Of a DNA stretch of 64,000 bases, positions 49,101 through 60,420 are shown in pieces. Within the stretch, counting starts at the first letter, position 1. Each line of letters begins with the position of its first letter. This DNA comes from Iris pallida. Taxonomy: Eukaryota > Streptophyta > Magnoliopsida > Asparagales > Iridaceae. The stretch is from positions 4,504,038-4,568,037 of the forward strand of contig JANAVB010004000.1 of NCBI GenBank assembly GCA_029216955.1, given 5' to 3'. The notes beneath the pieces were generated by a model that was given only the letters and a program-made list of their open reading frames with translations, made no database searches and was not told the origin of the DNA. The position numbers and the translations under genes are program-made.

Positions 49101-49947
49101 AGTGGTGGGACAGCCGGGGCAGGGAACAATAGTCCTTGCATCTTCTTCTGCTCAGGTGTCTCCGAGAGTCGACCTCTCTGTCCTGCCAAGTGTACAGGCT
49201 CTTCGAGTGGCGGAGGAAGAGTTAGCTGCTATCCGCGCATCGTTCTGCTCGAAATTTGTCCCCTTGGTGGCAAGTTCTTGCTCACCTCTTCTGACGTTGC
49301 CGGCCACGCTTCCTTTGACGCTGTCCTCTACAGAGGTTCTGGGAGAAGCGTTACAGGACGTGGTTGGCAGCTTTTATCGTACCTGAAGAGGGGGATAGTG
49401 GCTGCTGTGGAAAGAGGGACCTCATTCGTCTTGGCCCGGCAATGCGCCTAGGGTCATGTTGATATCCTTAAGACTCTTCCCGGTAGGGCAGGGGTAGCCG
49501 CACTTCTGGAGGCAAAATTGCTAGAGGCTGATCAGCTGGTAGACCAGCTTCAGGTGCTACGGCAGGCTGATCTATCTGCTGCTATAGATCAGGAGCGCGG
49601 TTTCCTCACAACTGCTGTAGAGAAGTTAAGGACTGCTCGGGATAAGACCCGGCCGGCCATGCTGAAGGACCTCCGCGATCTGTCTGATCGCTATGATGAG
49701 TTAAGCCGCGAGAGTGAAGATGTTACGGCTCGGGAAGCGACTGCCTCCCATAGGATTATTGACACGCGAGAGCAGATCCTTGAGCTTTAGAGAAAGTTAG
49801 CTTTCCTGGAGTCAGAGCTTGAGGCTGCCCGTACCGAAAGGGGGCTAATTATCCAGGAGGCTGACAGAGTGAATCGAGCTTCGGCTGATCTAGAAATTGC
49901 CCTGAAGAAGTTGGAGGATGACTAGCAGGCACACATGGACTTGAATA

Positions 49948-50466
49948 TAGGGGTGAGCATTATTCGGTTTTGGACCGAAAATTGAACCGAACCGAACCGA
50001 ATAAGAGGTTCGGTTCGGTTTTAAAATAAATCGGTTCGGTTTCGGTTTTGAAAATACTAAATTTTTTTATTCGGTTTCGGTTTCGATTTTGGGTTTCGGT
50101 TTCGGTCCAAAACCAAAAACCGAATAAGAAATTTTAATTAATTAATTAATTTATATATATATATATGTGTGTGTGTGTACTATATATATAAGTATTAATA
50201 TATATATATGTATATACTAAATATATATAGGTATATACTAAATATGTCTATGTATATTTAGTTACTATATATATTAACAAAAAAATCTCAAAAAAATAAA
50301 AAAAATGAATAAATCGAATAAACCAAAAACCGAACCGATTTAATTCGGTTCGGTTTGATTCGGTTTTGGGCCAATTCGGTTCGGTTTTGCTTATTCGGTT
50401 TCGGTCCAATTCGGTTTTGGATTATTCGGTTCGGTTTAAACCGAATAAACCGAACGCTCACCCCTA
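49948..50466. mobile_element. hAT-type MITE, 519 bp (TSD CTTGAATA)
   Basis: Starts TAGGGGTGAGCATTATTCGG and ends CGCTCACCCCTA, so the termini are inverted repeats extended by many TTCGGTTCGG motifs in both orientations. The exact 8-bp repeat CTTGAATA flanks it (49940-49947 and 50467-50474), the length duplicated by hAT transposases. The centre is AT-rich with TA runs and no gene. It interrupts the coiled-coil tail of the antisense gene. Confidence 0.92.
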
Positions 50467-50684
50467 CTTGAATAATGCGGAGCGGTTATCCCAGGAAGCG
50501 GAGCACCGGGCTAAACAGCGGCTTGAACAGGGGACCACCTTGGTGAAGAACCGTCTTCTAGAATTATGCAATGCCGAACCATAGACGGCCTTTTTCTCCT
50601 TTTTGTTTTCGTTCTTCTTCGTCTTTTTTTCTTCCTTTAAATAGGACATTATCCCTAGAACATGTAGTGCTTTTTTCCTTCCAA

Positions 50685-50690
50685 ATAAAA
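50685..50690 (+). terminator. Candidate poly(A) signal of the antisense gene
   Basis: AATAAA occurs about 100 bases after the TAG that ends the tail of the antisense gene at 50584, followed by T-rich sequence. Distance and context suit a plant polyadenylation region. Confidence 0.5.
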
Positions 50691-50779
50691 GAGCATGCTT
50701 TATTTCATCCTTTATTTGTACTGCCTGTTGTACTTGTGGTGTTATGATAGCGTTTGCCCCGAATGGGGGACTTATTTGT

Positions 50780-51820
50780 GGACCTGTTACCCTTGGCATA
50801 CCTTGGTTTTAGGTATGGATAACAAGTTTGATTGGGGATACCTAAAACAATTCCACGACAAGGTGATCATGGATGTTCCGGGTATCGGGAGAGAGAATTC
50901 CATGGAGCAGCTGGGCTCCCGGGACACAATGAGAAGTGATGGGCCTGTGCTGGAAAACTCAGCACAGGACATTTGTGGGCCTATTATCCTTGGCGTACCC
51001 TAGCTTAGGATACGGATAATAAGATGAAAGGGAACCAGCATACTTACTCAGAGGTAATGAAGACATGGCAAGCATGAGGGTTTTTTCGCCGTAGAATCTT
51101 CCTACTCAGAGGTAATGAGGACATGGCAGGAGTGAACTCAACGGAGGATATTTGTGGTCAATAGAGGACATTTGTAGACCTATTATCCTTGGCATACCCT
51201 GGTTCAAGATACGGATAATAAGACGAGAGAGAACCAATCATACTTACTCAGAGGTAATGAGGACATGGTAAGTATGAGGGTTTTACCGTAGAGTCTTCCT
51301 ACTCAGAGGTAATGAGGACCTGGCAGGAGTGAACTTAACAGAGGATATTTGTGGTCAACAGAGGACATTTATGGACCTATTATCCTTGGCATACCCTGGT
51401 TCAGGATACGGATAATAAGACGAGAGAGAACCCATCATACTTACTCAGAGGTAATGAGGACATGGTAAGTATGAAGGTTTTACCGTGGAGTCTTCCTACT
51501 CAGAGGTAATGAGGACATGGTAGGAATGGACTCAATGGAGGATATTTGTGGACCTATTATCCTTGGCATACCCTAGGTTTTTTTGGTACAGATAATAAGT
51601 CGAGGGAGGACCAACATATTTACTCAGAGGTAATAAGGACATGGCAAATATGAGGGTTTCTTCGACGGAACCTTCCCACTCAGAGGTAATGAGGACATGG
51701 CAGGAGTGGGCTCAATGAAGGGGGGTACATAGAACGACTCAGAGGTAATGAGGACATGAAAGTTTTATGTAAAGGGGTGATTTGTTTTTGGCGGAAGTGA
51801 AACGACTCAGAGGTAACATC
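50780..51820. repeat. Tandem array 1 of element E (~180-200 bp higher-order units)
   Basis: The motif ACTCAGAGGTAA starts at 51046, 51104, 51246, 51301, 51443, 51498, 51622, 51678, 51737 and 51805: two per higher-order unit in the first eight, with units of about 200, 197 and 179 bp. CCTATTATCCTTGGC repeats with the same long period from about 50977, with a diverged copy near 50787. There is no coding potential. It lies between the 3' ends of pol and of the antisense gene, the hypervariable position known in Tat elements. Confidence 0.92.
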
Positions 51821-51904
51821 GACATGGTCGCTTTGGAAATTTGTGGATCCGTTACCCTTTTTGTGCACTGGGAGTGCGGGTAGTAGATCATGAGGGAGGA
51901 TCTC

Positions 51905-52380
51905 TTTCTGGAAGAAAGTTCAGAGGTATGGTCATACATGACTTACTATCTGAAAGAGTGACCAGAATGTGAGTTCAGAGGCCCCTGCGGGTATATAACT
52001 CGCTAACGTGGAAGATTGTGAGTTCAGCGGTACGGGAGGGTACATGACTCAATAATCTGGAATTGTGAATATGAGTTCAGCGGTACCTGCGGGTACATAA
52101 CTCAATAATCTAAAATTTTAGAATATGAGTTCAGCGGTACCGACGGGTACATGACTCGATAACCTAGAATTTTGGAATATGAGTTCATCGGTACAGCAGG
52201 TACATAACTCATTAATCTGGAAAATGTGATATGAGTTCAGCGGTACCGGCGGGTACATGACTCGTTGATCTGGAAAATGGAATATGAGTTCAGCGATACC
52301 AGCGGGTACATAACTCAGCAATCTGGAAAATGTGATATGATTTCAGCGGTACCGGCGGGTACATGACTCGATGATCTGAA
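51905..52380. repeat. Tandem array 2 of element E (~53-bp units)
   Basis: About nine units carry GAGTTCAGCGGTACC followed by GGGTACATGACTCGATAATCT variants, spaced about 49-54 bp, the last six being the most regular. Each unit contains an imperfect GGTACC-GGGTACAT inverted element. The array stops about ten bases before the pol stop codon at 52390. Confidence 0.92.
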
Positions 52381-52389
52381 AAATGTCGT

Positions 52390-53580
52390 TTAGACATAAT
52401 ATTTCTTCAAGAACTTGTCGTTGACGGGCAACATGAGCAAGTCTCCATTTTGTTTTGCGAGGCAGTAAGCACCGTTGGAGAATACGCCCTCAATGATAAA
52501 TGGACCTTCCTATTTTGGCTAGAATTTGCAGGCGATTTTGTGATTCATGACCATCGGCCTCCGGACTGGCAGAACGAGATCACCCACTTGGAATGTTCTG
52601 ATTTTAACCTTCTTGTTGAAGGCTCCGGAGATGCGTGCTTGGTATAGCTCGATCCATTGCTGAGCCAGGAGGCCCTTTTCATCTAAGGCCCCCAACTCTT
52701 GTAGTCGACGACGGTAGTTATCATCCGTCGTCAATTGGTAAGTAAGGGCGACGCGGAGTGAGGGTATTTGAGTTTCCAACGGGAGGACTGCCTCACTCTC
52801 GTACACCAGGGAAAACGACATGTTTCCAGTGGCTGTTCGGACTGTAGTACGGTATGACCATAAGCATTCACCAAGCTTCTCGTTCCAGTCGCATTTGTTG
52901 GACGATACGAACTTCTTAAGAAGTTTGATGATTGTTTTATTGAATGCTTCTGCCAACCCATTCGCTGCTGGATTGTATGACGTTGAAGCAATATTCTGGA
53001 TGCGGTGCTTGTCGCAGAACCGATAGAAGGCATGGCTTGCAAACTGCGGACCATTTTCGTGGATGATCCCTCGGGGCAGTCCAAAGCGATAGATGACGTA
53101 ATGCTTGAGGAAGCTGATCACGTTTGAAGTTTTGACTTCTGCAAGCGGAACAGTTTCCACCCATTTGGAGAAGTAATCTGTGATTACGAGTATGAAGCGA
53201 GGAAGGTGGAGTAATAGGACCGATAATATCCATTCTCCATGTTTCAAATGGCTAGGATACTACCGTCGGATGTAGAAATTTGGATGGTTGGTGGATGAAG
53301 TCCGCATGGACTTGGCAGGCTTTGTACCTTCTTGCATAGTCTATCGTATCTGCTACCATCGTGGGCCAGTAGTAGCCCATTCGGCGAAGACGATCTTACA
53401 ATATTGGGCCAGGTTGATGGGCCACGCAAATACCATTATGAGCTTCGCGTACGGCTTCTTTGGCTTCTGCATTTGACAGACATCGAAGCAATAATCTATC
53501 GTAGGATCGGCGATACAGCATTTTCGTCTCTGTATCGTAGAAGAATCTGAGAGAACGCCTTCGGATAGAGGTGGCCTCTT
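52390..53580 (-). pseudogene. Element E integrase
   Basis: The minus strand encodes a Ty3/gypsy integrase. MDIIGPITPP (first catalytic Asp) is read in the frame at 53233 and continues after a frameshift in frame 53247-52519 with VITDYFSKWVETVPLAEVKT, the HENGPQF box and NPAANGLAEAFNKTI (catalytic Glu). In HENGPQF the second catalytic Asp is replaced by Glu. The C-terminal part reads FNKKVKIRTFQVGDLVLP, then, past two TAG codons near 52519, EGPFIIEGVFSNGAYCLA and LKKYYV before the stop. An N-terminal zinc-binding region is decayed near 53350-53500. No chromodomain follows, as expected for the Tat lineage. Confidence 0.88.
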
Positions 53581-53587
53581 TTGGGTT

Positions 53588-55680
53588 CTAGGGCAGGATG
53601 ACGTAGACTACGAAGTCAATGAATGGTTTTCTCCAGTCTGGGACTTCGTCGATCGTCTGAGCGGAATAACTTGCCACAAATTGAACATCGTTCTTGGGAC
53701 AGACCAGTTCGTGGCCTATCACATCCACGGATTGGCGAGCATAGTTCGGAATTGCCAGGGAAACGGCAAGGCCAGCTAGGACATCGGCTTCGATATTTGA
53801 GAGTCTGGGAACGTGTTCAATGAAGAACCCCTCGAACGATGCGATAATGTTGATTGCTATTTGGTGATAGGAGATCATGTCTTCATGGCGAACTTCGTAT
53901 GAACCCCGGATCTGATTGACGATTAACTGAGAATCGCCGTATGCTTCAAGATATTCTACCCCCAGCTCTCTTGCAAGTTGGAGACCAATGACCAAAGCGT
54001 TGTACTCGGCCATATTGTTAGAGCAGGGCTCTGTGAGAGAGTAAGCACGGTTGATCACCAACCCGAAAAGAGAAACCAGTACCACCCTGACCCCGACGAC
54101 GGTGTTGCCCTTAGGTCCGGTCCTTGAGGCGCCATCGAAGAACATTCGCCATATATCATCATGAGAGGTTGCATGCGAGTCGGCGACCTTATCTGGGATT
54201 CCTTCGTATATTTTGGACGACTCTGAGCCTGGGTAGGCTGCCAAAAAGTATGCCAGGGCTTGACCTTTAACAGCCTTTTATGGGACGAAGATCATATGGT
54301 AGGGGGACAGTAATATTGCCCATGTAGCAAGGCGAGAGCTGAGTGCCCCTGGTTTAGTCATGAGGACCCAGCGAGGGTTGACTCGTGAGATCACATGTAT
54401 GGTTTGTCCTATGACATAGTGCCGTGTCTTTTGAATGGCGAACACTAGGGCGAGGCATTACTTCTCCACGGCGGTGTATCGGTGCTTTGGCCCAATCATC
54501 ATTCGGCTGAGGTAATATATAGCTTGTTCATGACCTGCAACGTTGTTTTGTGCCAGCAGAGCGTCGAGGGATTGCTCCATTGCTCATACATAGAGCAGGA
54601 ATAGTTTTCCAGCAACCGGGGCCACCAGGACTGGAGGGTCGACAAATATTCTTTGATGCTGTCGAAGGCACGCTGCCATTCTTCATCCCATACGAATGAG
54701 ACGCCCTTCTTCATGAGATGGGTGAATGGTTGACAATGCCCGGAGAGGTTGGAAATGAACCTCCTGATGTATGCTAACCTCCCTTGGAGGCCTCGAAGTT
54801 CTCGAAGATTTCTCGGAGGACTCATCTCCATAATTGCCTTCGCCTTCTCTGGATCTACATGAATTCCCTGGGCAGTAATAATAAAACCTAGGAATTTTCT
54901 GCTAGATACGCCCAAGAAGGATTATGTGGAATTCATCTTCAGGTTGTGTGCTCGCATCAGGTCGAATACCGTCCTCAGATCCTGCAGATGGTCTCCCTTA
55001 TAGCGACTCTTGACGGCAATGTCATCGACGTAGCATTCCACAATCTTGCGTAAGTGGTCTCTGGAGATGATACTCATGGCACTTTGATATGTGGTGCCAG
55101 CATTCTTTAAACCGAAAGGCAGGACTGTGTAGCAGTATGTGCCAATCGGTGTTCGAAATGATGTATTCTTTTCGTCGTCAGGAGACATCTTGATTTGATT
55201 GTACCCTGAGAAGCCATCCATGAATGACATGCGTTCGAAGCCGCATGTATTGTCGATCATGATGTCTGTGATAGGGAGGAGGAATTCATCTTTGGGACAT
55301 GCCTCGTTCAGATTGCGAAAGTCGATGCAGATTCGAATCTTCCCATTCTTTTTGAGGACTGGTACTATGTTGGCGACCCAATCCGGATGTTATTCCTCAC
55401 GAATGAAGCCGCTAGCTATCAGTTTGTTGACTTCGGCTTCGATCGCATCCATGATGCCCGGGCGGAAGCATTGCTGTTGTTGTTTGACCGGCTTTGCCTC
55501 TGGCTGAATGTTGAGCTTGTGAAGGGAAACTTTGGGGTTTAGTCCTGGCATATCTTTATAGCTCCAGGCGAACACATCGATATATTCTTTGACAAGTTCC
55601 AGTGATGATTCTCGCTCTTCGTCTGTCAGGCTTTTGCTAACGAAGATTGGTTTTGGAGAAGAGTTGCTGCCTAGATCCAC
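53588..55680 (-). pseudogene. Element E reverse transcriptase, RNase H and second archaeal-type RNase H
   Basis: RT begins near 55680 (MDLGSNSSPKPIFVSK), passes IRICIDFRNLNEACPKDEF and carries the catalytic YVDDIAVKS in frame 55260-54922. The first RNase H (54499 to about 54300) is badly degraded, with a TAA after TAVEK. A second RNase H domain in frame 54244-53588 is intact: FFDGASRTGPKG, NMAEYNALVIGLQLARELGV, YGDSQLIVNQI and EADVLAGLA carry its four acidic residues. Acquisition of this archaeal-type RNase H is a known trait of Tat elements. A TAA interrupts RT after FIREE, where the family has Gln. Further breaks lie at about 54918 and 54270. Confidence 0.9.
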
Positions 55681-57660
55681 TTATATGACCTTATCTTCAG
55701 TAGGAGGCTCTCTCTGTTCGAACCGCTTTTCCCATTGAGCATCCAGCTCTTGGGCCCACGGCTCTAACTCGAGGATTTCAGGAATGTCTTCATCTTCTTC
55801 GTAAGCGTCGGCGAATGCCATATTGACTGACAGGACTTGTCTGAATACGTCTCCGATGCTGGTGTCTGAATCAGAAGTTGGTGACCCGGCTGAATGTGAA
55901 TGCCATTCGCATTCTTCATCTGAACTTTCAGGGGTCGTTGTGGGCGTAACATACCCTAATCTACATCGGATCTTGCTGTAGTAGTCCTGTGGTTTGCCAG
56001 CCGGGACTGGTGGCTTTAGAGGTAATCGTCGCCTGGTGCCGTAGTTCAAACCTGGCATAGTCTCCAGATCATACCCTTGTTTTTGCATGAGGTATTTGGA
56101 TTGGGGGCTATAAAGATACAGAGGTAGTCTCCCGGCATCTGATTCAAGATCGACCTTCTCTATAGTAAAGGGCTGTGGGTCGTCCTTCCGGCCGAAGATG
56201 ATTGGATGGTCCCCTCCCTCGATTATGTGGTAAGCGTCTTCCACTGGAGTAAGCTGGTTTACGGTGTACACATTTGTCACCTGTGTGTGTAGGTGAGTGC
56301 CTATACCGTGTTCCATAGCATACATTGTACAAAGCTTATTAAGCTCGAGGTAGTTCAAAGATAGCCCTTTATTGATGAAGTAAGGTATCTTTTCTAGTGG
56401 GATTACATCATCCGCGGAAGGAACATCAGTATGGGCAGCCACATACTTGGCTAGCTCCGATTCATCTTCGGCCCCCTGTATAAATGAAGACTGAGAGGAT
56501 GACCTGGGCAGCTTGATCGTCAGGGGTTCTGTCGGTGGAGCAGAACGTGGAGTCGTTGGCAAACTAGTGACCCCCAGTTGGTACTCGATGCTGGACGGGG
56601 AGTTGTTTGTTCGTTAGAAGCCCCAGATCTTGCATCGGGGTGACGATTCTTCTTGGAAAGGCGTATCGTCATTGGCTTGTCGGCGGGGTTGAGCTTCTCC
56701 ATTTGTGGCTGGCCGATTCTTGGCAGTCTAATTGTCAGTGGTTCTGTTATGGGCCTTGGCACTTGGCTGGACCTTGGCAGCCGAATTATCATTTGTTCTT
56801 CTTGTGCCGAGAGGCCGATTGTGTCCTTACATAGAGTAGCTGTAAGGGGTGCGGACTTGCCAGGTTTACGAGCTTGGAGGTGGATCGTTAGAGGTTCTTC
56901 TGATCCTGTGGCTGTCTTGGTACGAGCTTGCACATCTCCTTCACCAAGGTGCCTCTTCGACTTTTCGTACAAGCAGGAGTCTGAGTAGTAGGATTTGACC
57001 CCTTTGAAGGGATCGATGTCGGCAAATTCAGTTATCACAAATCCGTGTTTGTCGACATACTTGAAGCATTGTTGCATCGTGGAAGGCCTGATCATGTAAT
57101 CGTGTATCCAAGGGCGCCCTAAGAGGATATTGTAGGAAGTGTCTGCGTCTATGACGTAACTGGTTACTTCTGAGTGAAGATCGCCAATTTAGCACTTCAA
57201 GCGAATCTTTCCAATCGGGTAGCTCCTGCCCGAATTGAAACCACTGATGGCGGAACTTGTTGGCGTCAGGCGATGCATAGGAATACGGAGATGATGTAAC
57301 AGACCCTTCGGGATGATGCTTATGGAAGAACCATGATCATTGTGCATCCGATCCACCTTTACATCGCCGATGTATCCAGTGTAATATAACGGGCGATCGT
57401 GCAGGTTGGTTTTGATGAGCATATCCTGCGGAGTGAAGACAATGTTGGGCATCGCTCCCGTACAAGCGCTGCCTTGGAGATCTGCAGGCGGGCTCTCTCC
57501 CGTGAGGTTGACCTGAGCCAGATAAGCGTTGGTATTCTGGAGTGCATTGCTCAAAGCCGTACGAACATCCTTTGAGAGTCTTAGGAGCTCGTATAATGAC
57601 AATTTGGCCGGTGTGTTGGCCAATTACGCCAAGATGTCGAAGTTGTAGGGCCTCTTCAGC
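55681..57660 (-). pseudogene. Element E retropepsin and long linker with G-patch-like segment
   Basis: Frame 57623-57189 gives the protease: PLYYTGYIGDVKVDRMHNDH then GSSISIIPKGLLHHLRI, with DHG at the active site where retropepsins have DTG or DSG and other Tat elements have D-x-G. A conserved continuation (VIDADTSYNILLGRPWIHD) spans the gap at 57100-57190. The linker 57095-55681 has five repeats of an EPLTIRLPR-like unit (about 56490-56910), a basic segment with GYDLETMPGLNYGTRRRLPL that resembles the G-patch-derived stretch of Tat polyproteins, and acidic sequence ending PPTEDKVI. The frames are joined by shifts near 56540 and 57180. Confidence 0.82.
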
Positions 57661-60299
57661 CCCTACGGTGCCTCTTTTCGGAGGGATTTGTCAAAGCGAG
57701 TCTCCTTCGGCCTAGGCTTGTCGGTCGTCAGAGGCTGAACAGGTCCCGGAGCGTCAGCAGTAGCTGGCTGATGATCTTCAACCGAGTTATCGGCCACAGG
57801 TTGGGATTGTGCCCTGGACCGAGTAACGATAGCTGTGGCTTCTTCGACATCTGCCGAGATTGTGCGACAGGATCTGACTTTTCCACTATTCTTCTTGCGA
57901 ATGGAAGGTGGTGTAGATTGAATCACCTCGAGTACCAGGTCCGGATGGACCCACATGACCTCCTCCCGTGATGTGGTGAGGGGTACTAGACCAGCAGCCT
58001 GATCCCGGAGAGGTGGAAGATTAGCAATCTCCATTGTCGCCAGAGGGATGGGGACCACACTGTCTTGAGTTTCTGTTGGAAGGAAGCTGCCAAATTGTAC
58101 TGGCACCATAGTTGCTGCCACAGTTACCTCTTCGAAATCGATGGCTAGAGCGTTCGAATCGATGAGATGTTGGATGTTCTATTTTAGTTGGTAGCAGTCG
58201 TGTGTAGCATGGTGGACGTAGCAAGGGTAATGGCAGTACTTTGGGCTCTCTATTTCTGCCGGCCGAGGTACACGTCTTGGCGGAGGGAGCTGAATTCTGT
58301 CTCCTTGTATGAGCATGTCCAAGATGGGCTTGACGTGGCCGTCTTCGAAAGAGTAGATAATTTGCGGCCATTGTTTGTCTGCCAGTTTTGACTCAGGTTT
58401 CTGCTCTGTGTCGGCCACCATAGCCTGCTTGCCCTTGTTGTCCCGATTGTTGGTGGAGCTACCCCCATTGTTATTGTTGGCGTTGGGACGCCTGCCCTTG
58501 TCCTCTCCCTCTGAGATGTGTAATCCCAGTTGGCGAGCCTTCTTCAACCGTTCTTCGGCGCTAGTGGCACTGATGATAAATGTCTTCCAGTCCTTGAATT
58601 AACTTTCGCCCATCCAGAGGCTGATTGTTGGAAGCAGTCTCTTTTGGTAAATTTTAATTAAGAAGGAATCCAGATTACAGGATGGCAACTTCATGGCGGT
58701 TTGGCAGAACCGCTCAATATAGTTCCTTGTCAGCTCTTTCTCCCCTTGAATGACGTCTATGAGGGTGGACATTGTGACGTCCTGTCCTACTTCGTAGAAT
58801 CTCTCCAAGAACATGCGCTTGAAGCTGGCGAAGGAGTAGATGCAGTTGTCTGGCAGGTTACGGTACTAGTCGAAGACGACCCCTTCCAATGCCCCAATGA
58901 ATAATCATGTAAGGATGGCATCGTCATGGGGCAGATGGTCGGTGGTGACCTCAAAGTAAGTAATGTACCGACTTGCGGAGGTCTTCCCATCATATGGATT
59001 GATGTGGAATGGTTTATACTTTGGTGGGAAGGGAACATCTCTCCATACGGTTGTCGTATCCTGAGGTCTTGGCAGTTTTTTCGGGCGTAGAACATGGCCC
59101 GGAGCTCCTGGACCTCTCTTCTTGCCTCCCTGGCTTCGTCTGCAGTGGTAGGAGCCGACATCTCAGAAGGAATATTGCCCGGGTTTGGTGCCACTGAGTT
59201 TGAGTCTGTATTGACTGCTGGGCCAAAGTTTGTCTGGCCAGACGTCCCTTCTTGCAGAGTAGGGAGGGCTGCTTTGATCTCGTCGACGGATTTGACCAAA
59301 GAGCGCAGTATAGCCTCCAGAGTGTCGATGCATTGGCGATCACTGGGACCATCCTGTTCGTCGTTTGTCATGAATGCCGTCCTGACATGAGTAGAAGTGG
59401 AAGGGACGGTGGATGACGTACATTCTGAATCATACCCCTGTAATGAGAAGTCATCAGGGTATGTGGGAATGTCTTCCTCTGGTTCGGACTCAGAAGGAAC
59501 AGTACCCCCAGTTTTTGAGTTTGTCTCGTCTTGGGAATTGTGGATGTCCTCGGGGACGTCGGGATTCGCTGTATCTGATGGGAGAGTTGTTTCCTCTAGC
59601 TCGTCTTCTTGGAATATCAGATTATCGTGGAGGTTCGGAGGAGTGCTACCCCAAGTTCCAGTAACCCCCAGTGATGTGGACGATGAATCTCCCACTGTAG
59701 CAGATTTCGTCTTTGAGCGGGTACCTTGGAAAACTCCGGTGGTGGGCACCCGCTTAGACGACAGTCTTTTAGTCATAGTGGTTGAAATCTTTGGGCTGGA
59801 AACAATTGTCTTCTTCCCTCTCCCATCGGCGGAGATTTTTTGAGCAGAGTTGCAGGTGACGACGGAAAGTTCCTCATCTTCTGAACATGGTTGTTGTCGT
59901 CTTTGGAAGACGGACTGCCGGTCTTCTCGTACCATCGCGTTATTGCAACAGCAGTTGACGATGACTTGGGTGCAGTGACGTCCGTGGGAGGACTCTTTGC
60001 ACCCCGAGGCCCCTTCTCTTTCGTTGCGTTTGTGGAGGATGGCCTCACACAAGTCAGACGGGTTTGAAGCGACTATGTTTGCTCTCTGGATTTTGGGAGA
60101 CTTTTGGGAACCTCTCTGTCCGTTTGCCGCCGGGGTTGGACTCGAGTGGTTCTGTACAACTTCCCATCAGAGGCCCGTATAACAGTATGTGGAACACTCG
60201 GATGGTCAGAGGTCGGATAAGCGGACCGAGCTTGCTAAGCTCGTGCTGCCCTAGACTTCTTCACTCTAGTACGTGAGGGCACATAGTAGGAAGAGTCCG

Positions 60300-60420
60300 T
60301 ATGTGCGTTCTCCGTACGGCTGGAAATCCTGGCCGCATGAGTATTATGCATTTGGCTAGCAGTCTCAGCCGTATGGTCATCATTCATACGGCTGGCAATC
60401 TTGGCCGTATGAGTCTTCGT
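60300..60420 (-). repeat. 36-bp coding repeat in gag built on the CATRCGGC motif
   Basis: The plus strand shows GGCCGCATGAG, AGCCGTATGG and GGCCGTATGAG at about 36-base spacing (near 60331, 60368 and 60403). They translate on the minus strand to the HTAKIAS / HTAETAS / HAARISS peptide repeats. The motif is the one scattered in the LTRs of the same element, on the same strand. Confidence 0.75.

Larger units (their letters stand above)
45631..50584 (+). pseudogene. Antisense intron-containing gene with plant-mobile-domain-like protein
   Basis: Three exons join in frame: 45631-45781, 46198-48557 and 48640-49386, with GT...AG introns 45782-46197 and 48558-48639, giving about 1,085 codons. The start MAPKKTVAAKKAV is Lys/Ala-rich. 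The segment FYTSVGEIGLALHEMHAISK (about residue 310), YTPTNEEFEELEE and, later, GFLMVWLRNCVVSGGASS with LALHPAMVCSIHRSL follow the plant mobile domain (PMD) pattern. A basic KTRKKKKNRVE with an acidic stretch lies near residue 745. After a frameshift at about 49380 a coiled-coil tail continues through stops near 49450, 49788 and 49922 and a MITE, ending LLELCNAEP at 50584, with AATAAA at about 50685. Antisense extra ORFs are known in Tat elements; the protein's role is unknown. A putative gypsy-type transposon family match is the alternative. Confidence 0.72.

Noticed and set aside
51046..52380. Regular repeats and spacers resembling a CRISPR array
   Set aside because: The 'spacers' are themselves repeated and imperfect, the context is a plant retrotransposon, and no cas gene is present. 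These are tandem arrays.
56607..56988. Plus frames opposite the protease-RT linker
   Set aside because: Complement of the repeated EPLTIRLPR coding region; no independent evidence.
59397..59843. 148-residue plus frame opposite gag
   Set aside because: Ser/Val-rich complement of the low-complexity gag segment; a shadow of the coding strand.
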